Positions 1-6,262 of a stretch of 64,000 nucleotides of DNA are shown here, piece after piece. The stretch covers positions 24,034-88,033 of the forward strand of contig JACAFT010000001.1 of assembly GCA_013378375.1 (NCBI GenBank), in the 5' to 3' direction. The notes under the pieces are model-generated. The model was not told where the DNA came from and did not search any database. It was given only the letters and a program-made list of their open reading frames with translations. Every line of letters starts with the position of its first letter. The first letter of the stretch is position 1. Position numbers and translations under genes: made by a program. This DNA comes from UBA57 sp013378375. GTDB lineage: Archaea > Thermoproteota > Nitrososphaeria > Nitrososphaerales > UBA57.

Positions 1-197
1 TCTGATATTCGTGTTCCTTTATTGGCATCTTCATATATCTCGTCAAATGCAATTGCCTTATTATGGTCTGTTATTTCTCCTTGCTTAAATTTTAATGCAT
101 TGTCTGGGTCTACTAATATTTCAAAACGTTCCCCTGAAACTGTTAATCTGATTGTAGTGAATTTCGACGTAACGTTTTTTCTTTGAAATTCTTTCAT
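1..197 (-). CDS. SBDS-family ribosome maturation protein, 3' end cut by window edge
   Basis: Reading the minus strand from the ATG at 197 gives about 65 codons open to the window edge. The peptide has the SBDS N-terminal pattern: a short N-terminus, then SGERFEILVDPDNALKF, an acidic stretch and FDEIYEDANKGTRIS. SBDS/Sdo1 proteins help release the anti-association factor from 60S-type subunits; in archaea they act in large-subunit maturation. Only the N-terminal (FYSH-like) domain is visible, so an intact C-terminal part cannot be judged. The gene lies upstream of a tRNA pair on the same strand. Confidence 0.85.
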   Translation of the reverse strand, partial: MKEFQRKNVTSKFTTIRLTVSGERFEILVDPDNALKFKQGEITDHNKAIAFDEIYEDANKGTRIS

Positions 198-244
198 GTT
201 CTACTTCTCAATAATTACATCTTCATATAAAAATAATCATAATG

Positions 245-356
245 CGGGTCCGAGGGGATTTCCTATTCATTCGGACCCCTGACCCCCGGGTTTCTTTCTT
301 GATGATAAAAGCCCGGTGCTGTAGGATTTGATACTACCTGCCTGAGCTACGGACCC
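245..356 (-). tRNA. tRNA-Lys(UUU) with three predicted introns
   Basis: The acceptor strands GGGTCCG and CGGACCC close a 112-nt gene with a G discriminator. It folds as tRNA-Lys only if three pieces are removed: 333-321 in the D arm (13 nt), 305-292 in the anticodon loop (14 nt) and 269-259 in the T loop (11 nt), leaving 74 nt with anticodon TTT at 309-307. The anticodon-loop intron has a good bulge-helix-bulge: CTTT pairs with AAAG, flanked by 3-nt bulges TAT and AAA, with the usual cut after the second bulge base. The other two have 3 of 4 central pairs. The mature T loop would carry C instead of U55. CCA is not encoded. Intron ends are predictions. Confidence 0.85.
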
Positions 357-430
357 ACGAAATTTATTAATTATTCACCTATTAGTATCTTTGCTTGCAT
401 TATTATTCTATATTCTTTCGTAATTATAAA

Positions 431-550
431 ACGCCCCGGGCGGGAACTTCAGAAATCTTTCGATTTTCATTTGAACCCGCGTCTAAAGAGTGACAGTCTC
501 CAATGCTAGGCCGGGATGTGCAATATATTATTATTTCTACACCACCGGGG
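431..550 (-). tRNA. tRNA-Asp(GUC) with two predicted introns
   Basis: The acceptor stem GCCCCGG/CCGGGGC with G discriminator encloses 120 nt. Anticodon GTC lies at 493-491 in an uninterrupted anticodon loop. Two insertions break the fold: a 21-nt piece at 535-515 in the D loop and a 24-nt piece at 468-445 in the T loop, leaving 75 nt. Both have bulge-helix-bulge geometry: GTGT with GCAC (one wobble) and TTCA with TGAA (perfect), each with 3-nt bulges. The T-loop intron also forms an inner hairpin with a GAAA loop. The canonical 37/38 site is intron-free. An open frame on this strand across 424-663 is a by-product of the tRNA. Confidence 0.88.
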
Positions 551-630
551 CTAAATATTTCAAAACATCTTATATCTATAACTCTTTCTATTGGTGTATT
601 TAATAATGTAGAAATTAGTATGTTATTATA

Positions 631-1434
631 TTGAATCTTAAGATTAATCTTAGTTTTGTTCAATTTAATCCTAAATTCGGTGATGTTGATTATAATTTAT
701 CTAAAGCTTGCACTCTGATTTCTAAATCCAAATCAGGAATAATTGTGCTTCCTGAGTTAATGAGTACTGGATATAATTTTAAGAATAAAATTGAAGTTTC
801 AAATTTATCTGAGTCTGCACGTAATGGATGGACTCGTTCATTTCTGATCGATCGATCTTTAGCTATGAATTCAACAATTGTCGCAGGTTTTTGTGAAAAA
901 TCTAATAATCGTTATTATAATAGTGCTATGGTCGTATCTAAAGGTAAATTTCTTGGTGTTTATAGGAAAACTCATTTATTTTATAAAGAAAAACTTTGGT
1001 TTACTAAAGGTAATACTGGTTTTAAAATTTTTCATGTTGATAATGTAAAACTCGGGGTTATGATTTGTTCTGATTGGATATGGCCTGAATCTGCACGCAC
1101 TCTGTCATTAAAAGGCGCTGATTTAATTGCACATCCTGCTAATCTTATTATAAAGGGAATGTGCCAGAAAACTATGCCTGTTCGTTGTTTTGAGAATAAA
1201 GTGTTTGCTATAACTGCTAATCGAATTGGGTCTGAGAATAGAGGAAAAGATCATTTTATTTATACGGGTCAAAGTCAAATTGTTGGACCTGACATGTCTG
1301 TACTAGCTCGGGCACCTTCCTCTAGAAACTCTGTCTGTTCAGTATCTGTGGATTTATCGTTAGCGCGTAATAAAAAATTACACAAAAAAAATAATATTTT
1401 AAAAGATCGAAGACCTGATCTATATTTAAAATAA
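631..1434 (+). CDS. Carbon-nitrogen hydrolase (nitrilase superfamily)
   Basis: This 267-residue protein has the nitrilase-superfamily layout with its catalytic triad in order: Glu42 (LPELMSTGY), Lys113 (YRKTHLF) and Cys146 (GVMICSDWIWPE). Such enzymes hydrolyse amide or nitrile bonds of small cytosolic compounds; the substrate cannot be told from sequence, and amidase or omega-amidase roles are more common than true nitrilase. The start is TTG at 631; no ATG lies near the family N-terminus LSFVQFNP. The gene runs divergently from the tRNA-Asp gene and has no operon partner. Confidence 0.85.
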   Translation: MNLKINLSFVQFNPKFGDVDYNLSKACTLISKSKSGIIVLPELMSTGYNFKNKIEVSNLSESARNGWTRSFLIDRSLAMNSTIVAGFCEKSNNRYYNSAMVVSKGKFLGVYRKTHLFYKEKLWFTKGNTGFKIFHVDNVKLGVMICSDWIWPESARTLSLKGADLIAHPANLIIKGMCQKTMPVRCFENKVFAITANRIGSENRGKDHFIYTGQSQIVGPDMSVLARAPSSRNSVCSVSVDLSLARNKKLHKKNNILKDRRPDLYLK

Positions 1435-1448
1435 TTTATTGATTGATT

Positions 1449-1832
1449 TCAGTGTTTGTTGAAATCTAATTCTTTATCATCTGTAAGATTATAAAACTGC
1501 CATTTGCCTCTTTTTGGATCAAATTTACTTCTTTTTTCATGTGTCCATGCTAAAATTGCTTTTGCTCCAACTTTTTTTGCCCATCTGGCTAAATATTTCT
1601 TTTCGATGTCGTCAATATCAGTAAAGTATTTTGATACTTGTATAAACCAAACTATTGTTTTTTGATTCTTTTTTTTAACTGATATTAAATCTATTGGGAA
1701 ATATTTTTTGTCATTGACTATTACCATTCCTGCTTTTGATCCAGACCCTCTAATTGCAAACCAGTCATTTTTTCTTAATTTGTTTAATAAATTATGTTCT
1801 CTACTCCTGCCCAAAACATATGAATTTCCCAT
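1449..1832 (-). CDS. hjc: Archaeal Holliday junction resolvase (Hjc-like)
   Basis: The 127-residue protein has the short PD-(D/E)XK fold pattern of archaeal resolvases: GRSREHNLLNKL (Glu at residue 13), a glycine-serine loop RGSGSKAG, an acidic site PIDLIS and WFIQVSKY in place of the usual E-x-K strand. Hjc homodimers cleave four-way junctions in recombination and fork repair. The Gln in the third motif departs from the common Glu but is seen in related nucleases. It is divergent from ribK, whose start lies about 60 bp away. Hel308 (8346-10520) and PINA (55464-57296), known functional partners in Sulfolobales, are in the same window. Confidence 0.75.
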   Translation of the reverse strand: MGNSYVLGRSREHNLLNKLRKNDWFAIRGSGSKAGMVIVNDKKYFPIDLISVKKKNQKTIVWFIQVSKYFTDIDDIEKKYLARWAKKVGAKAILAWTHEKRSKFDPKRGKWQFYNLTDDKELDFNKH

Positions 1833-1891
1833 TACTCTTAATCTTACTTTGGAATATGTTAAAAACTATTATTACATTGAAAAAATACGTA

Positions 1892-2554
1892 ATGAACTCT
1901 CAATACTTATCAACATTGATTGAACTTCAAATTCTTGGAGCGAAAAATCCAATTAAAATTTCTACCGTTGAAATTGCTATTATTCTAAACAAAACACAAC
2001 AAACTGCATCTCAACATCTATTATATTTAGAAAAAAACGAATTTATTTCACGTTTTAAAATAGATGGAAATGATATGCTTCAAATTACAAATTTAGGCTT
2101 GAATCATCTTTTAACTATTGTTCAAAAGATGCAATCTGCATTTGATGATGAAAAATCTTATTCTGTTTCAGGTAAAGTGTTTTCAGGTTTAGGGGAAGGA
2201 GCATATTATATCTCTCTTATGGGTTATAAAAAACAGTTTATTTCCAAACTCGGATTTGAACCATATCCTGGTACACTTAATTTAAAATTATCTTCAAATC
2301 TTCATAAACAATTCATAAATAATTTGTCTGAATTAACTGGTGTTACGATTAATGGTTTTACAGATAAAAAAAGATCTTATGGTAATGTTTTATGTTTTCC
2401 TGCATTGATTAATTCAAATATTAAAGGTTCTGTTATTTTAATAGAACGTACACATCATGATGATTCTGTTCTTGAGTTGATATCTTCTTTTTATTTAAGA
2501 AAAAAATTACGTCTTGTCGACGGTGATATTGTTGACGTACATGTTTTAGTCTAG
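1892..2554 (+). CDS. ribK: CTP-dependent riboflavin kinase with N-terminal winged helix
   Basis: From the ATG at 1892 the product is 220 residues; an upstream in-frame extension to 1754 lies inside the divergent hjc gene and is unlikely to be used. Residues about 5-75 form a winged helix-turn-helix (STVEIAIILNKTQQTASQHL). The rest is the archaeal RibK domain, with FSGLGEGAYYISL and the substrate loop EPYPGTLNLKLS. It makes FMN from riboflavin using CTP rather than ATP. The HTH suggests self-regulation, as in some archaeal RibK/RibR proteins. It runs tail-to-tail with ribL and shares a CTAG that holds both stop codons. Confidence 0.9.
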   Translation: MNSQYLSTLIELQILGAKNPIKISTVEIAIILNKTQQTASQHLLYLEKNEFISRFKIDGNDMLQITNLGLNHLLTIVQKMQSAFDDEKSYSVSGKVFSGLGEGAYYISLMGYKKQFISKLGFEPYPGTLNLKLSSNLHKQFINNLSELTGVTINGFTDKKRSYGNVLCFPALINSNIKGSVILIERTHHDDSVLELISSFYLRKKLRLVDGDIVDVHVLV

Positions 2555-3177
2555 TTCTTATTTTTATGCACATTATTTTTTATTAAATAGGAACTTTTTA
2601 CATGAGGTATCGGAGAATCCAATTTCATAATTCTTATTTTTAATTCATATTTTTTTACTAATTCTCTTAATTTCTTAAGTTTGTGAGTCTGATCATACCC
2701 TATGGTTATTATATCCGGTTTTATTTTTTTTACAATTTTAAATATTTCTCCTTTACTTCCTAATACTGCATGATCCACATATTTTATTGACGATACTAGA
2801 GTTTTACGTTTTCTTTCACTATTTATTGCTGTTCTACCTTTATTTTTTTTCACACGTTCATCTCTTGCAATAGAGACAATTAAAAAATCTCCTTGTTGTT
2901 TTGATTTTTTTAATGTGTATATGTGACCTGGATGTATAATGTCATACACACCTCCTGTGAATACAATTTTAATTTTTTTTCTTCCTTTTTTAGTTAAAAA
3001 ATATTTATTATTTGATTCTTTAATTAATTTTAATGTTTTTAGATTATGAAGATTATTTATTATATTTATTTTATCTAAATCAGTTTGTTTTTGTATATTC
3101 GTTAATGAATTTTTTTCTAATAAATTATTCTTGTAAATAATGATTAGTAATTTTCTTTCTATTTTATTAATTTTCAT
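2551..3177 (-). CDS. ribL: FAD synthetase (FMN adenylyltransferase) with N-terminal HTH-like extension
   Basis: The catalytic part (from about residue 70) is a cytidylyltransferase-like nucleotidyltransferase with FTGGVYDIIHPGHIYTL (HxGH motif), VSIARDERV and a C-terminal SSYLI in the place of the ISSR-type motif. Archaeal RibL turns FMN and ATP into FAD. Residues 1-65, rich in Lys, Leu and Asn, resemble a winged helix; stand-alone RibL is about 150 residues, so this is an N-terminal extension. It is paired tail-to-tail with ribK, the preceding pathway step. Glycerol-3-phosphate cytidylyltransferase is the alternative, but the pairing favours RibL. Confidence 0.85.
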   Translation of the reverse strand: MKINKIERKLLIIIYKNNLLEKNSLTNIQKQTDLDKINIINNLHNLKTLKLIKESNNKYFLTKKGRKKIKIVFTGGVYDIIHPGHIYTLKKSKQQGDFLIVSIARDERVKKNKGRTAINSERKRKTLVSSIKYVDHAVLGSKGEIFKIVKKIKPDIITIGYDQTHKLKKLRELVKKYELKIRIMKLDSPIPHVKSSYLIKNNVHKNKN

Positions 3178-3180
3178 AGT

Positions 3181-4209
3181 TTACCACTTTATTTCTATTT
3201 TTCCTAAAAATACCAATGCATCTATTAATCCCTCAGCATATCCAATACTTAATATTGACAATTCGAATCGTTCTTCGTTCTTAAATCTTTCTGCATCTTC
3301 GATATAGGCGTTGATATTCTTAAATAACTCATCATATTTTTGTTCATTTTTTGTTATTTGTTTTATTTTATTTAATGTGCTTTTTGTTTTTGGTATGTAT
3401 CTATTTAACATATCTAATGATGTTGATTTAACATTATGTGAATTATCTGAAATATTGTTTTTATTTATATTAAAAATTAATTCTAATGATTCAATTTCCG
3501 TAAAATGTAATTTACTCGGTATGATTATGCAATATGGGGGTTTATCATATTCATTTTTAATTAAATCCTTTACTAATCCTGCTTGTATTTCTTGTTTTTT
3601 CATACCTATTCTTGATGCGATAATAATAAAACTTGATTTTGTAAATACTTGTTTTTTTTGTTCTAATTCTAATGATAAAAGCTGATTTAATGACTCATTT
3701 GGTTTTATGTAAATTCCTTCATCTATATTGTATTCTAGTAATATCAATGTATGTAGTTCTGCCAGTAAATTTTTTAATATTATATCATATACTGATAGAG
3801 GTGCGATTTTAGTTTTTGTCATTAATGTAGTTACTCTTCCAAATTTGTATGAATGTAATCCTGTTTCCCCAGGCAATGCTGTTAGAATTGAACTGTTGTG
3901 CAGAATTATTGTTTTAATACCAAGTTTTTCTGCTCGCATTTTTAGATCCATATGTGTTGTTGCAAACATTGAATTTCCATATGATAATAGTGCTACTGTT
4001 TCATTTTTTGCTTCATTGAGTATTTTTTCCCCATTTTCTATAAAATCTCTTCCAACTTCTGTATATTTAAAATCAAATTTATATTCATTATATGGAATTG
4101 GAGGACTTGTATATCTTTCAAAATAAATATTTTCTGCTGTTTTTAGCATTTCATACGCTTCAGTTGTTATTGTATTTACATCTAATCCTAGACCTACAAA
4201 GATTAACAT
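3181..4209 (-). CDS. dphB: Diphthine synthase fused to a DUF357 domain
   Basis: Residues 1-265 are diphthine synthase, a tetrapyrrole-methylase-fold SAM methyltransferase that methylates the modified His of elongation factor 2: FVGLGLDVNTITTEAYEML at the start, then LLSYGNSMFATTHMDL and HNSSILTALPGETGLHSYKFG. The family normally ends near 265 residues, but this protein has 342. The tail (about 270-342) matches the helical DUF357 pattern, with DAERFKNEERFELSILSIGY and AEGLIDALVFLGKI. It ends 3 bp before the ribL start, so the two are probably one transcript. The DUF357 role is unknown. Confidence 0.9.
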   Translation of the reverse strand: MLIFVGLGLDVNTITTEAYEMLKTAENIYFERYTSPPIPYNEYKFDFKYTEVGRDFIENGEKILNEAKNETVALLSYGNSMFATTHMDLKMRAEKLGIKTIILHNSSILTALPGETGLHSYKFGRVTTLMTKTKIAPLSVYDIILKNLLAELHTLILLEYNIDEGIYIKPNESLNQLLSLELEQKKQVFTKSSFIIIASRIGMKKQEIQAGLVKDLIKNEYDKPPYCIIIPSKLHFTEIESLELIFNINKNNISDNSHNVKSTSLDMLNRYIPKTKSTLNKIKQITKNEQKYDELFKNINAYIEDAERFKNEERFELSILSIGYAEGLIDALVFLGKIEIKW

Positions 4210-4277
4210 TTTCTTTCTAATTATATCGAAGGAAAATGTTCAATAAAAAGTAAATTGCATTATGTTTGCGTAACATT

Positions 4278-4389
4278 GGGTCTGTGGCTCAGCCAGGCAG
4301 AATTTATGCCTATAGCGGCTGGCTCTTAACCAGATATATATTTCGATATATAGGTGATTAAGTCGTGGGTTCAAATCCCACCAGACCCG
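4278..4389 (+). tRNA. tRNA-Lys(CUU) with two predicted introns
   Basis: The acceptor GGGTCTG/CAGACCC with G discriminator encloses 112 nt. The anticodon CTT is at 4325-4327 and the T loop TTCAAAT is intact. A 13-nt piece in the D arm (4301-4313) sits at the same site as in tRNA-Lys(UUU) and has a perfect AGGC:GCCT central helix with 3-nt bulges AGA and ATA. A 25-nt piece (about 4334-4358) after the anticodon stem contains a perfect 7-bp A/T stem with a TTCG loop (4335-4352) and three central pairs ACC:GGT. Removing both gives 74 nt. The second intron is at an unusual position, so its ends are less certain. Confidence 0.85.
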
Positions 4390-4398
4390 TTAACATAT

Positions 4399-4569
4399 CT
4401 AATAGCTACCCTCTGCCATGGGTCTTAAATGTCTTTTCCACGAACTTTTACTACATTTGTTACATTTGTACAATGATTTGCCTTTTCTCATCATTACATC
4501 TTTTTGTTTAATAATATTATGAGTTGTTTTTGATAGGCATTTGCTACAATATCTATTTTCAGTTACCAA
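4399..4569 (-). CDS. Small zinc-ribbon-like protein, 56 residues
   Basis: A TTG-initiated frame on the minus strand begins 6 bp after the rfcS stop and encodes 56 residues. It has two CxxC pairs (YCSKC at residues 7-11, YKCNKC at 34-39) in a very basic context, ending KRHLRPMAEGSY. This is the pattern of a single zinc ribbon with nucleic-acid-binding character. Spacing makes co-transcription with rfcS likely. I do not recognise a named family; an RNA-binding or ribosome-associated role is a guess from charge. Confidence 0.65.
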   Translation of the reverse strand: MVTENRYCSKCLSKTTHNIIKQKDVMMRKGKSLYKCNKCSKSSWKRHLRPMAEGSY

Positions 4570-4575
4570 TTATCA

Positions 4576-5556
4576 TCATTTATTTCTTATATTTGAAATC
4601 TCAGCTAGTAAAGCTGTTAGTTGAATATCTGGATTGGCCCCAATGATTATTCTATAATCATATTCTGCTAGTATCTTAATTATTTGTCCAATTTCATTAT
4701 ATTTTTTCTTATTAACCACTTCGTTTGCATATTTTAGAAAATCCTTTTCAGAGACTCCATATACTTTTGTTAATAATACCAATTTTTCTCTTGCTTCTTT
4801 GAATTTATTATTTATTGCTAATTCTATTATTTCTTCTGTTTTATTTTTGTATGAGAATCCTGTTACAACATCAATATTTTTGATATTTATTTTTCCCAGA
4901 GCTGCACTGGACTGCAATAAATTTATTGCTAATCTTAAATCTCCACCTGTAGACTCATAAATTTTTATTAATGCGTTGTTTTCAAAGCTAATTTTTTCTT
5001 TTGTACAAATTATTTCTAAGTGTTTTACTAAATCATTTTGTTCAAATTTAATAAAATTAAATGATGCACATCTGCTTTGTATTGGTTCAATTATATTTGA
5101 AATATAATTTCCAATTAAAATAAATCTGCATGATTTTGATGTTTCTTCTAATATTCTTCTTAATGCTGTTTGAGCATCATTTGTCATTTCATCTGCTTCA
5201 TCAAGAATTATCATTTTAAATGGTACTTTTTTTCTATCGTCTGCATATCGAGCAAAAGTTTTTACTCTATTTCTAATTGTGTTGATTCCTCTTTCATCTG
5301 AGGCATTTAATAATATTGAGTAATCTTGCCAATCTTTTCCTAGGATATTTTTTGCAATTATTATTGCTAATGTTGTTTTTCCTGTACCTGGAGGTCCAGT
5401 GAACATTAAATGCGGCATAATTTTTGGGTCTTTTAATATAGCATTAATTCGATTTATAATTGATTTTTGATTAATAATTTCTTTAATTTCCGAAGGCCTA
5501 TATTTTTCAACCCACATTAACTCGTCAACTTTACGTATTTTTGATGAATTTACCAT
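4576..5556 (-). CDS. rfcS: Replication factor C small subunit (clamp loader)
   Basis: The 326-residue AAA+ protein shows WVEKYRPSEIKEII at the N-terminus, Walker A GPPGTGKTT at residues 54-62, Walker B IILDEADEM near 117, sensor 1 LIGNYISNI and the SRC motif (IQSRCASFNF). Four copies pair with one RfcL to load PCNA. Length and motif spacing are normal. It is divergent from the GINS-MCM operon across about 90 bp of A/T-rich promoter DNA, giving a local replication cluster. RfcL is not in the window. Confidence 0.97.
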   Translation of the reverse strand: MVNSSKIRKVDELMWVEKYRPSEIKEIINQKSIINRINAILKDPKIMPHLMFTGPPGTGKTTLAIIIAKNILGKDWQDYSILLNASDERGINTIRNRVKTFARYADDRKKVPFKMIILDEADEMTNDAQTALRRILEETSKSCRFILIGNYISNIIEPIQSRCASFNFIKFEQNDLVKHLEIICTKEKISFENNALIKIYESTGGDLRLAINLLQSSAALGKINIKNIDVVTGFSYKNKTEEIIELAINNKFKEAREKLVLLTKVYGVSEKDFLKYANEVVNKKKYNEIGQIIKILAEYDYRIIIGANPDIQLTALLAEISNIRNK

Positions 5557-5647
5557 TATTATATATGAATCTTGTTTACTTTTGTATTTTACTTTTAATT
5601 AACTAAATTTGTTTAATTTTGACAATTTTTTTTATCATATTGTTTAA

Positions 5648-6262
5648 TTGAGTTGCCCCTTTACCCTTAAAGGATACTTTATTGATAATTCATATATGGC
5701 TCTTGGAGATGAGAATTCCATTAGCAGTATGATGAAAGACATCACTGTTGAATCTGAACTATCATTAATTAAAATTATAGCAAAAAAAGATATCAACCAA
5801 ACTGAAATTGGAGGTTATAAAATTAACGATCAAGAAGAAGGTAGTAAATTTGAGGTTCCTAAGTGGGTTGCGTCTATTCTTTCTGATATGGATTTAATTG
5901 AATTTGTCGACGATGGAATTGAAATTGAGGTGTTCAAAGCACTTAACCAAGAAAAATTATTAGGCAATCAACTTTCTGAACTCAGACCTGATTTATACAA
6001 AAAAATTAATTTTTTATTAAAAAATTGGAAGAATAAATTGTCTAATGATCACGAGCTGATTCAAAATTATGAAAAATTATCTACTTCTTTGCTTGATCTT
6101 ATTAATATTCGAATTAGCAAAATAATTGCCCTTGCATCGTTATCATATCCTCCAGACGATCTTCACAAACATCTTACTAGTGAAGAATTTCTCTTATTTG
6201 ATAATGTCCAAAAACAAATTCAAGAATGGCGTAATTCTATGGTAGGTGAAGAAAATGTCTGA
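5648..6262 (+). CDS. gins23: GINS complex subunit, Gins23 type
   Basis: The 204-residue protein has the small beta domain first, including FEVPKWVASILSDMDLIEF (VPxWxA motif of Psf2/Psf3-type subunits), then the helical A domain ending LTSEEFLLFDNVQKQIQEW. This order identifies Gins23 rather than Gins51. GINS joins MCM and Cdc45/GAN in the replicative helicase. A TTG start at 5648 is used here; an ATG at 5696 is a possible shorter start. It overlaps the mcm start by 8 bp, and gins23-mcm pairing is also known in Sulfolobales. Confidence 0.85.
   Translation: MSCPFTLKGYFIDNSYMALGDENSISSMMKDITVESELSLIKIIAKKDINQTEIGGYKINDQEEGSKFEVPKWVASILSDMDLIEFVDDGIEIEVFKALNQEKLLGNQLSELRPDLYKKINFLLKNWKNKLSNDHELIQNYEKLSTSLLDLINIRISKIIALASLSYPPDDLHKHLTSEEFLLFDNVQKQIQEWRNSMVGEENV

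Noticed and set aside
424..663. A 79-codon open frame on the minus strand
   Set aside because: It covers the whole tRNA-Asp gene and its introns, and the peptide has no protein-like pattern.
1754..1891. N-terminal extension of riboflavin kinase
   Set aside because: It runs through the divergent hjc gene; the ATG at 1892 gives the normal family length.
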